Source: Porphyromonadaceae bacterium UBA4259
GTDB taxonomy: Bacteria; Bacteroidota; Bacteroidia; Bacteroidales; Muribaculaceae
Assembly: GCA_002396125.1 (NCBI GenBank)
Contig: DGWL01000075.1
Span: 1-41,661 of the forward strand
DNA length: 41,661 nt
Direction: 5' to 3'
In this document: one piece after another, positions 9,346 to 19,197 of the stretch
Numbering within the stretch: the stretch's first letter is position 1
Layout: each line of letters begins with the position of its first letter
The notes under the pieces: generated by a model
What the model was told of the DNA's origin: nothing
The model's input: the letters and a program-made list of their open reading frames with translations, nothing else
Databases searched by the model: none
Program-made: the position numbers and the translations under genes

Positions 9346-9408
9346 CACTCCGAAAAAGACAGGAGCAACTATAAAAACAAAAATTCACTTTTTTAACTAC
9401 TTAAATAA

Positions 9409-10725
<1,317 letters not shown>

Positions 10726-10751
10726 AACTGAGCTTCAACATCAATCACACA

Positions 10752-10806
10752 CACAAGAGACTCGCAAGGTGAGCAACACAAGTGCCACACATGGGGGTCT
10801 CTTGTG
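10752..10806 (+). terminator. Weak hairpin after eno
   Basis: A 10-bp stem (CACAAGAGAC at 10752-10761, GTCTCTTGTG at 10797-10806) encloses a 35-base loop and lacks a T-run. It may stabilise the eno 3' end or terminate weakly. Confidence 0.3.
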
Positions 10807-10867
10807 ATGTTTCAAGCAGCAAAAAGCATTAGCTTGTTGACTCTTCAGCAACAAAACCTCACATTTT

Positions 10868-10899
10868 TTTGCAAAACCCAAAAAATGCTATTATCTTTG
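10868..10899 (+). promoter_or_regulatory. Promoter of tRNA-Leu
   Basis: TTTG at 10868-10871 and TATCTTTG at 10892-10899 are 20 bp apart, matching the Bacteroidetes consensus. The tRNA begins about 50 bases downstream. Confidence 0.7.
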
Positions 10900-10948
10900 C
10901 ATCGCATTTTTTGTAGGACGCAATCAAAATAGGTCTACACTGATAGCT

Positions 10949-11033
10949 GCTCGGATGGTGGAATCGGTAGACACGAGGGACTTAAAATCCCTTGGCCATT
11001 GCGGCTGTGTGGGTTCAAGTCCCACTCCGAGTA
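10949..11033 (+). tRNA. tRNA-Leu (anticodon TAA)
   Basis: The 85-base class II tRNA has acceptor arm GCTCGGA (10949-10955) pairing with TCCGAGT (11026-11032) and discriminator A at 11033. The anticodon stem AGGGA/TCCCT encloses the loop CTTAAAA with anticodon TAA at 10983-10985, reading UUA. A long variable arm follows, as in leucine tRNAs, then the T arm with GGTTCAAGTCC. CCA is not encoded. A consensus promoter lies upstream and a terminator downstream. Confidence 0.95.
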
Positions 11034-11042
11034 CTGAAACAC

Positions 11043-11080
11043 AGGGGACTTCGAGCAACGAAGTTCCCTTGTTGTTTTGT
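11043..11080 (+). terminator. Terminator of tRNA-Leu
   Basis: An 11-bp stem pairs 11043-11053 with 11059-11069 around the loop AGCAA, followed by a T-rich tract (TGTTGTTTTGTT). It begins ten bases after the tRNA 3' end. Confidence 0.8.
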
Positions 11081-11123
11081 TAAAATCTAGAGATACATGT
11101 AACACACTATAAAATTGTTGACA

Positions 11124-12449
11124 ATGAAAACGAAACCTGATTTAAAACTATCAACGCTGATAAACATCAGCTTTGGCTTCTTTGGAGTGCAGATTGCCTA
11201 TGCGTTGCAAAGTGCCAACATCAGCCGCATCTTTGCCACGCTGGGTGCTGACCCTCACAACCTGAGCTACTTCTGGATTTTGCCGCCACTCATGGGAATG
11301 GTGGTGCAACCTCTGGTGGGCTATTTCAGCGACAAGACTTGGACACGCATGGGCCGCCGCATCCCCTACTTGCTGGTGGGTGCCGCTGTGGCCGTGCTGG
11401 TGATGTGCATGCTCCCCAATTCTGGCAGCTTCGGGCTGACGGTGAGTGCTGCGATGACCTTTGGCTTAATCTCGCTGATGTTCCTTGACACCAGTATCAA
11501 CATGGCTATGCAACCCTTCAAGATGATGGTGGGCGACATGGTTAATGAGAAACAGAAGGCCAAGGCCTACTCGCTGCAGAGCTTCCTGTGCAACGCCGGT
11601 TCGCTGGTGGGCTACATTTTCCCCATCCTGTTCACTTGGCTGGGCATCAAGAACATCGCTCCACAGGGCGAGGTTCCCGACTCGGTGAAGTGGTCGTTCT
11701 ACATTGGCGCTGCTATCCTTATCCTGTGCGTTATCTACACTGTTGCAAAGGTTAAGGAATACACACCGGCCGAGATGGCTCAGTTCCGTGAGGCAACTAA
11801 GGAAGAGGACGAGAAGGCAAGCGCCGCAACAGGTAAGGACAGCAGCAACTATGGCTTGAAGGTGTTCTTCCAGGTGGGCTTGGTTCAGTTCTTCTGCTGG
11901 GCAGCTTTCATGTACATGTGGACCTACACCAACGGCACCATCGCCGATACCGTGTGGAACACTCACGACACTGCCAGCGAGGGCTATCAGGCTGCCGGTA
12001 ACTGGGTGGGCGTTCTCTTTGCTGTTCAGGCTATTGGTAGTGTGATTTGGGCTCTTGTGCTGCCCATGTTCAAGAACATCAAGGTTGCCTATGCGCTGAG
12101 CCTCGTGATAGGAGGTGCCGGCTTTGCTATGGTTCCTTATTGCACCAACGAGTATTTGCTGTTCGTGCCCTACTTCCTGATAGGTTTTGCCTGGGCCGCA
12201 ATGCTCGCTATGCCATTCACGCTGGTGACCAATGCCTTTGAGGGCAATCCCCGCATGGGAACCTATCTGGGCTTGTTCAACTGCACCATCTGCTTGCCAC
12301 AGATTGTCGCCGCCGCTCTGGGTGGTGTGACGCTGAAGGCTGTGGGTAGCGTGCAGGGCAACATGCTCATCCTTGCCGGTGTGTTCCTGGCAATTGGCGC
12401 TGTGTGCGTGTTCTTCATCAGCGAGAAGCGCAAGGCTGCTAAGGCTTAG
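11124..12449 (+). CDS. MFS sugar transporter, SLC45 / alpha-glucoside-type
   Basis: A 441-residue inner-membrane protein with about 12 transmembrane helices. Between helices 2 and 3 it has QPLVGYFSDKTWTRMGRR, the motif A form typical of the SLC45/sucrose-maltose branch of the major facilitator superfamily, so import of a disaccharide such as maltose or sucrose by proton symport is the likely role. The central loop (about residues 210-245) is charged and lysine/glutamate rich, as in the family. The ATG at 11124 is preferred over two TTG codons just upstream. It lies alone between two terminators. The substrate cannot be fixed from sequence, and no glycoside hydrolase or SusCD pair is adjacent. 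Confidence 0.85.
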   Translation: MKTKPDLKLSTLINISFGFFGVQIAYALQSANISRIFATLGADPHNLSYFWILPPLMGMVVQPLVGYFSDKTWTRMGRRIPYLLVGAAVAVLVMCMLPNSGSFGLTVSAAMTFGLISLMFLDTSINMAMQPFKMMVGDMVNEKQKAKAYSLQSFLCNAGSLVGYIFPILFTWLGIKNIAPQGEVPDSVKWSFYIGAAILILCVIYTVAKVKEYTPAEMAQFREATKEEDEKASAATGKDSSNYGLKVFFQVGLVQFFCWAAFMYMWTYTNGTIADTVWNTHDTASEGYQAAGNWVGVLFAVQAIGSVIWALVLPMFKNIKVAYALSLVIGGAGFAMVPYCTNEYLLFVPYFLIGFAWAAMLAMPFTLVTNAFEGNPRMGTYLGLFNCTICLPQIVAAALGGVTLKAVGSVQGNMLILAGVFLAIGAVCVFFISEKRKAAKA

Positions 12450-12470
12450 CACACCACTACAAAAAAGGTG

Positions 12471-12518
12471 AAAAAAGTAGCACCTGCAATCATGCGATTG
12501 CGGGTGCTTGTTTTTTTC
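12471..12518. terminator. Bidirectional terminator between convergent genes
   Basis: A 13-bp stem (12479-12491 with 12496-12508, one G-T pair) and a four-base loop are flanked by an A-run on the left and a run of seven T (12511-12517) on the right. It serves the transporter on the plus strand and the small membrane protein on the minus strand. Confidence 0.85.
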
Positions 12519-12542
12519 ATGAATAACCAACGGCTGTAATTG

Positions 12543-13220
12543 TTAGAAATTCATTTTATTGACTTCGCGACGCAGGTCGGCTGCTGCTTCCATTCCTTCC
12601 TCATCGTTATGCTTTTGTGAGAGTTTCATGAGCATTGTGAGGTCGGTGAGTAGTTCTTCCTTGAGCTTGATGCCAATCTCCTGCATCTCGGCCGTGGGGC
12701 GCTTAGCCCATTCCTCATAGAGGTCAACCAGCTTGTTGTACTTGTTGCGACACATGTTGATGCGGTTGTTGACCACGGCGATTGACGACGGTTTTAACTC
12801 CAGATCACCAACGGTTGCTGGCGTTACTTGTTGCATGCCTTCATCGGTGGTGTTGGGCACAGCATCGGTGCTTGGGGCAGGTGGCAGTGGACCCTCGCCA
12901 AATCCAGGCACATGGGTGGGAGGAGGCCCGTCGAGCGGTCGCACCAGTCCTGCCGCTAAAATTGAGTCGGCTTTAGCCAGGCTGTCGAGCATTGAATCAC
13001 GAGGCACATCGATTGTCTCCACTTCAATTTCCTCGACCGGGCGCCCATACTCAAATTCGTCAACCTTGGTGGTGTCGGGCTTGGGCAGTTCCTTCTCATT
13101 CCTGCCTAGCAGGGTGTTGCCCCACTTGTGCACTGGCGGGCAAAAAAGATATAGCAGCACAAGAGCAACCACAATTGCCCCTGCACTCCACCACATTATT
13201 TTCTTGTTGCGCGCCGTCAT
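12543..13220 (-). CDS. Single-pass membrane protein of unknown function
   Basis: I do not recognise a family. The 225-residue protein has a basic N-terminus (MTARNKK), one transmembrane helix at about 9-28 (MWWSAGAIVVALVLLYLFC), a proline/acid-rich linker (about 40-130, with GPPPTHVPGFGEGPLPPAP), and a charged helical C-terminal region (about 140-225) with a heptad-like pattern (IGIKLKEELLTDLTMLMKL) suggesting a coiled coil. The topology resembles an inner-membrane anchor holding a periplasmic helical domain. It stands alone, convergent with the transporter and divergent from manA. Confidence 0.7.
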   Translation of the reverse strand: MTARNKKIMWWSAGAIVVALVLLYLFCPPVHKWGNTLLGRNEKELPKPDTTKVDEFEYGRPVEEIEVETIDVPRDSMLDSLAKADSILAAGLVRPLDGPPPTHVPGFGEGPLPPAPSTDAVPNTTDEGMQQVTPATVGDLELKPSSIAVVNNRINMCRNKYNKLVDLYEEWAKRPTAEMQEIGIKLKEELLTDLTMLMKLSQKHNDEEGMEAAADLRREVNKMNF

Positions 13221-13269
13221 TTTGTCGTTAAAAATGTCACTTTCTCGCCAACGGGCGAAAAAAGCAGTG

Positions 13270-13277
13270 CAAATTTA
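13270..13277 (-). promoter_or_regulatory. Candidate -7 box for the small membrane protein
   Basis: On the minus strand it reads TAAATTTG, 50 bp before the ATG at 13220. The -33 element is not clear. Confidence 0.4.
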
Positions 13278-13426
13278 GTCTATATATTTTGATATTCATC
13301 ACTAAATGGTAAAATGTTAAGTTTTTTTTATTCTTAAAGTGCTTGTTGGAGGTTGCATAGCGAGGAGAGCGATGGTTTTTCCTAACTATTTTGGACTATG
13401 GATGGTGATTATTCGATTTTTCTGTG

Positions 13427-13434
13427 TAAATTTG
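13427..13434 (+). promoter_or_regulatory. Candidate -7 box of manA
   Basis: TAAATTTG lies 30 bp before the manA ATG and matches TAnnTTTG. The -33 position lacks a good TTTG. Confidence 0.45.
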
Positions 13435-13464
13435 CAGTTCGTGTAAAACAACCTAGTTGCATAG

Positions 13465-14448
13465 ATGCCCGCTCGTGTTCCAATATTATCACCGCAGTTG
13501 TTCAGGTTTGCCCTGAACCTCAAGACTGTGCTGTGGGGTGGTGACAAGATTGCCGCCTTCAAGGGCATTGACATTGACCAGAGCAATGTGGGCGAGAGCT
13601 GGGAAATTTCAGGACTCGCCGGTCGCGAGTCGATTGTGGTGGGCGGTGCCGATGCCGGCCTCACACTGCGCGAGCTCATCGACAAGTATCAGGGTCAACT
13701 GGTTGGAAATCGCGTGTACCGCAAGTGTGGCAATGAATTTCCGCTGCTGGTGAAATTTATCGACGCCCATCAAAACCTGAGTGTGCAGGTGCACCCCGAC
13801 GATGACTTGGCGCGTCGCCGTCATGGTTGCAGCGGCAAGACCGAGATGTGGTATATAATAGAAGCCGAGAATGATGCCTCGCTGCTGGCCGGCATGAGTC
13901 GCACCATCACTCCGCAAGAATACTTGGAGCACATGGCGAATGGCACTCTGCTCGACGTGCTGGCACGTCACAAGACCCATGCCGGCGATATCTTTTTCCT
14001 GCCCTCGGGACGCATCCACTCGATTGGTGCCGGCAACTTGCTGCTTGAGGTACAGCAGTCGAGCGACATCACTTATAGGGTGTATGACTTTGATCGTCTC
14101 GACTCCAATGGTAAGCCCCGCGAGCTTCACACCGAGCAGGCCATTGATGCCATCGATTACACCGTGAGTCGCGATTGCCTGCGCCACTATCCTAATCGCA
14201 CAGGCGAGATTAGGCTCATCAACAGCATTTTCTTTGATGTGTACCGCATAATAATAGATGGCGCGATCACCCGCCACATGCCTCACGATGCGTTTCTGTG
14301 CCTGATGTGCATCGATGGATATGCCACTATCGATTGCGGTGCCGGGCGCCTCTACACGATAAACCGTGGCGAAACTCTGCTGGCACCTGCGTGTGTGCAC
14401 TATCTCGACATCAAGGGCAAGGCGACAATTATTACAGCGACAGTTTGA
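13465..14448 (+). CDS. manA: Mannose-6-phosphate isomerase, class I
   Basis: The 327-residue Zn-dependent cupin-fold enzyme interconverts mannose-6-phosphate and fructose-6-phosphate, feeding mannose into glycolysis or supplying GDP-mannose/GDP-fucose for surface glycans. Zn ligands are seen in QVHPDD, in the Glu of GKTEMWYI and in the His of SGRIHSIGAG. The conserved YRVYDFDR block carries the catalytic Arg. It is the short bacterial form. The ATG at 13465 follows a -7 box by 30 bp. The histidine phosphatase gene begins 43 bp downstream with no terminator between, so co-transcription is possible. Confidence 0.93.
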   Translation: MPARVPILSPQLFRFALNLKTVLWGGDKIAAFKGIDIDQSNVGESWEISGLAGRESIVVGGADAGLTLRELIDKYQGQLVGNRVYRKCGNEFPLLVKFIDAHQNLSVQVHPDDDLARRRHGCSGKTEMWYIIEAENDASLLAGMSRTITPQEYLEHMANGTLLDVLARHKTHAGDIFFLPSGRIHSIGAGNLLLEVQQSSDITYRVYDFDRLDSNGKPRELHTEQAIDAIDYTVSRDCLRHYPNRTGEIRLINSIFFDVYRIIIDGAITRHMPHDAFLCLMCIDGYATIDCGAGRLYTINRGETLLAPACVHYLDIKGKATIITATV

Positions 14449-14491
14449 ATGATGCACAATACATAATTTATAATAATCTACACATTAGTAT

Positions 14492-15772
14492 ATGAGACGA
14501 TTCACGTTATTGTTGCTGGTTGTTGTTGCTGTGATGGCCGGCGCGCAAGAGCGCATTAGTGTGCGCGAAGCTTTCAAACAAGACATCCATCGCAGTGCCA
14601 ACAACTACTATGCCTACCCCGACAAGAACTTGCCGCAACTCACTGCCGCTCCGGTCGGTTATGAGCCGTTTTTCATCAACCACTATGGTCGCCACGGCAG
14701 CCGATGGCTAATAGCCCCGAGCGACTACACGCTGCCTGTGGAGCAACTGGCTCGTGGTGAGCGCAATGGTAAGCTCACCAAGCGCGGCAAGGAGGTACTG
14801 GCGGCATGTCGCATCATGCTCGAGGCTTCGCAGGGCAGGCTTGGCGAACTCAGCGACATAGGTGCCGAGCAGCATCGTGGCATAGCGCGTCGCATGATGG
14901 CGAACTTTCCGCAGGTGTGGCAGGGTGATGCCCGTGTTGATGCCAGGTCGACAGTCGTGATTCGCTGTGTGTTGTCGATGCTCAATGAGGTGGAGGAATT
15001 CAAGGCGGCAAATCCGCGCTTGCGCATTACCACCGACGCCAGCGAGCACGACATGTACTACATGAACTATCGCGACACCGTTGCTATAGCGGCACAGAAG
15101 GCTGCCCGCCCGGCAATTGAGGCCTTGAAGAGCAAGATTTTCACGCCCAAGAAACTCGAGAAGATGACCTCGCGTCTTTTTACCGACAAGCGCTTTGTGC
15201 GCGACAGTATCGACAGCTTCAGGCTTGAGTATGTGCTCTTCGACGTGGTGAGCAACATGCAGAGCCATCACGCTTTCGACGGAATAGACCTCTATGAGGG
15301 GGTGTTTACCGTCGACGATGCGGTTGACTTTTGGACCTATAACAATGCGCGTTGGTATGTCTACTCGGGCAACACGCCACTCAATAGCGGCACCGGAGCC
15401 CGTGCTCATCGCCACTTGCTGCGCAACATGGTTGAGGCCGCCGATGTGGCGATTGCCGGTGGTGAAAATGGCGCCACACTGCGATTTGGCCACGAGAGCG
15501 TGGTATTGCCGGTGGTGTGCTTGATGGGGTTGAATGGAATGGATTATTCAAGCACCGACTTCGACACGCTTGCCGACCACTGGCGCTCCTACGAGGTGTT
15601 TCCCATGGCGGCTAATGTGCAGTTGATATACTATCGCAAGAGCGGCAGCGATGACATCCTGGTTAAGATTCTGCTCAATGAGCGGGAGGCGACACTGCCC
15701 ATTACCACCGACTGTGCTCCCTATTATCACTGGCGCGACGTGCGTGCCCACTTCATGAGCCGCTGCAGCTGA
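14492..15772 (+). CDS. Secreted histidine-type phosphatase (phytase/MINPP-like)
   Basis: The 426-residue exported protein has a signal peptide (about 1-18, ending in AGAQ). The phosphoenzyme motif HYGRHGSR carries the catalytic His68. The second active-site motif is FGHES at His334-Glu335, so the acid/base pair is His-Glu as in the multiple inositol polyphosphate phosphatase branch rather than the His-Asp of E. coli AppA. It should hydrolyse phosphomonoesters outside the cytoplasm; phytate or another inositol phosphate is plausible. It sits 43 bp after manA and could share its transcript. The substrate is inferred from the family only. Confidence 0.85.
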   Translation: MRRFTLLLLVVVAVMAGAQERISVREAFKQDIHRSANNYYAYPDKNLPQLTAAPVGYEPFFINHYGRHGSRWLIAPSDYTLPVEQLARGERNGKLTKRGKEVLAACRIMLEASQGRLGELSDIGAEQHRGIARRMMANFPQVWQGDARVDARSTVVIRCVLSMLNEVEEFKAANPRLRITTDASEHDMYYMNYRDTVAIAAQKAARPAIEALKSKIFTPKKLEKMTSRLFTDKRFVRDSIDSFRLEYVLFDVVSNMQSHHAFDGIDLYEGVFTVDDAVDFWTYNNARWYVYSGNTPLNSGTGARAHRHLLRNMVEAADVAIAGGENGATLRFGHESVVLPVVCLMGLNGMDYSSTDFDTLADHWRSYEVFPMAANVQLIYYRKSGSDDILVKILLNEREATLPITTDCAPYYHWRDVRAHFMSRCS

Positions 15773-15973
15773 GAGATTTTTTTTACGTTTTAAGTTTTGC
15801 AAGTCGTTAAGTTGGGCATCGCCTTCTTCCTCCTTGCAGGGCATAGTGCAAGTAAACTTTCACTCTGCTCTTGCTTCGGTCGTCATTGCTCACTGGTTAA
15901 AGGTTAAAGCATAGCCGAGGTCAGAAGATTTATAATCAGACAAGATTGATTTTTTTAAAAAAGTTCTATTTTT
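15773..15973. other. Intergenic region before the adhesin gene
   Basis: After the phosphatase stop there is a run of eight T (from about 15777) without a clear stem before it. The rest has no ORF with a recognisable product and no tRNA. The promoter of the adhesin gene begins at 15974. Confidence 0.4.
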
Positions 15974-16004
15974 TTTGTTTTTCAGCATTTTTGTAATATA
16001 TTTG
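15974..16004 (+). promoter_or_regulatory. Promoter of the gingipain-type adhesin gene
   Basis: TTTG at 15974-15977 and TATATTTG at 15997-16004 are separated by 19 bp. The predicted start lies near 16011, giving a leader of about 60 bases. Confidence 0.7.
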
Positions 16005-16073
16005 CAACATTGGAAATCTGTAACATGACATTATTTAGTGTTTATTTTTATTAATTATTAAACAAGTAGAACT

Positions 16074-18014
16074 ATGAAAAAAATTACCTTTTTAGTGTTA
16101 TTTGTTGCCCTGCTTATGCCCGGGGCAATGCAAGCACAGAATCTGGTGAAAAAGGATGTGGCTCGAAATGCTACAACCCAGTTAGTAAAAAAAGGCGCTA
16201 AGGCCAATGCCGGCCAAGCCGTTGTGATTCATGCCCCCAAAGCCATCAAGGCCGACGTGCCCGAGGGTTTTGCACAAGTAACTCTCACCGCACCCGACAT
16301 CTGGGGTGACGGCACTGGCTACCAGATGCTCCTCGATGCCGATGCTACCGCTTATGGTACCATTATTCCCACTAGTGGTGCTCTTACTACTAGCGGCGAT
16401 GTGTCGGACGATATTTATGCCCAGTTTGAGTACAAGATTCCTGAGAATGCCGATGGCGCGCTAACCACTCAAAACATCGTTTTTAATGCCAGCGTTACCA
16501 TCCTCATTCCTGCTGGCACCTATGACTACTGCATCACCAACCCCACTCCCGGCAACCGCATGTGGATTGCTGGGGACTATGGTCCAACTCCCGGTCGTGC
16601 CGACGACTTCGTGTTCGCAAGCGGTGTAGCCTATGAGTTCACTATTGCAATGTATGACTCCTTTGATGGTGTAAGCTTGACCATTGACGACCCATCAGCT
16701 ATCACTATTCCCACCGATGTTACTGCCGAGCCCACCGCCACCACTGCCGATGTGGCATGGACTCCAGGCGAGAACAACGATGGCTGGAACTTGCGCTATC
16801 GTGAGTACGTAGACAATGTGGGCGATGCCTTAAGTTGGGGCTTTGACGAGAGCACCCTCGACGGATGGACAACTATCGATGCCGATGGCGACGGTTTCGG
16901 CTGGATTCTTGGCTCAGCTGTGGGCGGTGTTTATCTTGTAGCAGAAGGCTCATTGGCAGACGCCGGACATAATGGCTCTCATGATTTGGTGGCTTCGGCT
17001 TCTTACAGCAATCTTTCTGGAGTCCTGTACCCCGACAACTATCTTGTTTCGCCTAAAGTGCAGCTGGGTGGTAAAATCACCTTCTGGGCTAAAGGACAAG
17101 ATGCTGACTATTGTGCCGAGACCTTTGGCGTGGCAGTGTCGACAACTGGCAACACTGATGCTGCCGACTTCACCATGGTGGGTGAGAAGCAGACAGCAAC
17201 GGTCAATTGGGTGCAATATGAGTTTGACTTGAGTGCCTATGCAGGACAAGAAGGCTACGTGGCAATTCGCCACTACGACATCAGCGACATGTTCATCCTC
17301 GATGTTGACGACATCGAGATTCTGCAAGCAGAAACAAGTTCCGATTGGATTGAGCATGACAACGTTAACAACCCCTTCACTATCGAGGGCCTGACGCCCG
17401 AGACAACCTATGAAGTACAAGTAATGGCATTCAACGACTCAGGCGAGACCGACTGGACCGAGAGCACAATCTTCACCACTCTGGCTGATGAGGAGCCCGC
17501 TGTCTACGAGGAGTTCTATGTTGTGGGCACATTCAACGATTGGAACCAGAACGAGGACGGTGGCCGCATCGAGCTCGTTGAGAACGAGGACGGCATCTTC
17601 GTTGGCCAAGTAAATCTCGAGGCTGGCGCTGAGTTCAAGGTTATCACTCTCGATGCTTCTGCCGCAAACGGCTGGAAGTGGTTCGGTGGTGTTGATGATA
17701 ACCAGGTAGGCTTCTTCCTGATTAACGAAGGCCTGCTCGACGTTAACATCTCGCTTATCGACGGCTCTAACTTCCGCATTGAGGATGCCGGCGATTACAC
17801 CATCACTGTGATGGAGGCTCCAACTGCTGGTCTGAAGTCTATCAACGAGCCTCTCGTAATGGTTGTTTCTAAGGTTGTTACCGGCATCAACGACATCAAC
17901 GCCGACAAGGCCGGTTCTAACGAGTGGTACAATCTCAACGGTCAGAAGCTCAATGGCAAGCCCGGCACTGCTGGCATCTACATCAATGGTGGCCGCAAGG
18001 TTATCGTGAAGTAA
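16074..18014 (+). CDS. Gingipain-type adhesin (DUF2436, cleaved adhesin, FnIII), no protease domain
   Basis: The 646-residue exported protein is a mosaic of domains known from the haemagglutinin/adhesin regions of Porphyromonas gingipains. Residues 1-21 are the signal peptide. About 68-205 is DUF2436 (GYQMLLDADATAYGTIIP, TYDYCITNPTPGNRMWIAGD). About 210-247 is a fibronectin III half, 250-430 a cleaved-adhesin domain (WGFDESTLDGWTTIDADGDG to DVDDIEIL), and 430-480 another FnIII segment. About 485-595 is a CBM-like beta domain (YVVGTFNDWNQ). A Por-type tail ends in NGQKLNGKPG and IYINGGRKVIVK. No cysteine protease domain is attached or adjacent. Binding of haemoglobin, matrix or other bacteria is inferred from the family. 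It is transcribed alone from a consensus promoter. Confidence 0.85.
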   Translation: MKKITFLVLFVALLMPGAMQAQNLVKKDVARNATTQLVKKGAKANAGQAVVIHAPKAIKADVPEGFAQVTLTAPDIWGDGTGYQMLLDADATAYGTIIPTSGALTTSGDVSDDIYAQFEYKIPENADGALTTQNIVFNASVTILIPAGTYDYCITNPTPGNRMWIAGDYGPTPGRADDFVFASGVAYEFTIAMYDSFDGVSLTIDDPSAITIPTDVTAEPTATTADVAWTPGENNDGWNLRYREYVDNVGDALSWGFDESTLDGWTTIDADGDGFGWILGSAVGGVYLVAEGSLADAGHNGSHDLVASASYSNLSGVLYPDNYLVSPKVQLGGKITFWAKGQDADYCAETFGVAVSTTGNTDAADFTMVGEKQTATVNWVQYEFDLSAYAGQEGYVAIRHYDISDMFILDVDDIEILQAETSSDWIEHDNVNNPFTIEGLTPETTYEVQVMAFNDSGETDWTESTIFTTLADEEPAVYEEFYVVGTFNDWNQNEDGGRIELVENEDGIFVGQVNLEAGAEFKVITLDASAANGWKWFGGVDDNQVGFFLINEGLLDVNISLIDGSNFRIEDAGDYTITVMEAPTAGLKSINEPLVMVVSKVVTGINDINADKAGSNEWYNLNGQKLNGKPGTAGIYINGGRKVIVK

Positions 18015-18057
18015 TGCCCGTAGCGACTAATTTTGTGATTAACACTTAACACATTAA

Positions 18058-18092
18058 AGCCCCCTGGCACCAAAAATGGAAGCCAGGGGGCT
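18058..18092. terminator. Hairpin between convergent genes
   Basis: An 11-bp GC-rich stem (AGCCCCCTGGC at 18058-18068, GCCAGGGGGCT at 18082-18092) lies between the convergent adhesin and DUF4923 genes. No T-run follows, so termination efficiency is uncertain. Confidence 0.6.
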
Positions 18093-18196
18093 ATGCTATT
18101 ACACGATGTCGTTTCACATCACCATATTAATGAGTAGGGTGCTGATAAACATGAGGACGAGCTGATGGCAATGTGTGTGAGAGATAAAATATAGGA

Positions 18197-18895
18197 TTAC
18201 TGATATCTAACCACGTCGAAGCCCATGCGCACGCCGTCGAAGTTCTTGCTCAACTCTCCCACGGTAGAGAGCGTGTTGTTGCCTGTGAGTGCTGTGATGG
18301 TTTGCAGCACTTGCAGCAGTTTCTTCGATTCCATGGTGATTGACAATCCATTGGTGGTGCGAGTAACATAGGCCGGAATCGTGAAGAGTGTGGTCTTGAG
18401 GTTAAGCTTGCCGCTATTGGCATCGAGGGAGTAGGTTCCGCTGAAGGGAATCGACTTTAGTCTTGCCTCAAATTGCCCGTTCTGCGCAAATGTGAAATAG
18501 GTGTTATTGCTCTGAATCCCAAGTGAATTATAGACCGAGAGCAGGCTCTGTTTCACTTTGGTGGCAGCAACCGAACCGCCGGCCTTGGCGAGCAGGTTCT
18601 CGCTGGTGAAAGCGCACCCAGGCTCACTATATACCCATGTTCCCACAAGTTCCTGCTGGTTGAGCTTGACGTGACCAATCACCATGTCGAGCAGTCCGCC
18701 TGCGGTGTTGGAGTTAAACACACCTCCCAGCACACCACCGAGCACGCCGCCAAGGCCGCTGCCTGAGTTGGTATTGCCCATGCCTGTTGTGCTATTTCCC
18801 AGCACGCTACCAAGCAATCCTTGACCGGTAGTTCCACATCCTGTCAAGAGCAGTGATGCTGCAATAATAGTAGAGTAAAAAGCTTTCTTAATCAT
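18197..18895 (-). CDS. DUF4923-family lipoprotein
   Basis: The 232-residue protein has a lipoprotein signal with lipobox LLTGC (Cys20) and then a glycine-rich stretch full of LGGVLGGVLGGVF-type repeats. The C-terminal domain (about 80-232), starting at ELVGTWVYSEPGCAFTSENLLA, matches the DUF4923 pattern common in gut Bacteroidales. It probably folds as a lipocalin-like beta barrel on the envelope. No function is established. It is divergent from the TonB receptor gene, 302 bp away, with its own candidate promoter. Confidence 0.8.
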   Translation of the reverse strand: MIKKAFYSTIIAASLLLTGCGTTGQGLLGSVLGNSTTGMGNTNSGSGLGGVLGGVLGGVFNSNTAGGLLDMVIGHVKLNQQELVGTWVYSEPGCAFTSENLLAKAGGSVAATKVKQSLLSVYNSLGIQSNNTYFTFAQNGQFEARLKSIPFSGTYSLDANSGKLNLKTTLFTIPAYVTRTTNGLSITMESKKLLQVLQTITALTGNNTLSTVGELSKNFDGVRMGFDVVRYQ

Positions 18896-18952
18896 AGTTT
18901 GAAAGAGTTTTTTGTTATTAAGATGTTAAGATGTAGTTCTGCGTACTGGTTG

Positions 18953-18987
18953 CAAATATACTAAAAAAATGGAAAAAAGGAACACAA
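18953..18987 (-). promoter_or_regulatory. Candidate promoter of the DUF4923 lipoprotein
   Basis: On the minus strand, TATATTTG (18960-18953) is preceded by TTTG (18987-18984). The spacing is 23 bp, slightly longer than ideal. Confidence 0.45.
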
Positions 18988-19086
18988 AGAAGATATAAAT
19001 TATGCCAATGCTCGGTTTCTATCGTTGAATGGAAATGAAAACAAAAAAAGTTAAGTCAATTGTGCGCAAGTGTGGAAAAAATGTTG

Positions 19087-19094
19087 TAACTTTG
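19087..19094 (+). promoter_or_regulatory. -7 box of the TonB receptor/DUF5689 operon
   Basis: TAACTTTG matches the -7 consensus about 100 bp before the ATG at 19198. The nearest TTG upstream (19060-19062) is 24 bp away, so the -33 element is weak. Confidence 0.5.
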
Positions 19095-19197
19095 AAAACT
19101 TTATGTGTTCGCTCATGATAAATCAAATGGGTGTTAACCTTTTTTAAGTTAACCTGGTTAAAGCTTGACTACAAACATTATTAATCAAATACTATCT

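Larger units (their letters stand above)
18896..19197. other. Divergent intergenic region
   Basis: This 302-bp AT-rich region separates the DUF4923 gene from the TonB receptor gene. It holds one candidate promoter for each direction and no other gene-like content. Confidence 0.5.

Noticed and set aside
11115..11123. TTG starts for the sugar transporter
   Set aside because: The ATG at 11124 is nine bases later, begins a sensible N-terminus and needs no rare start.
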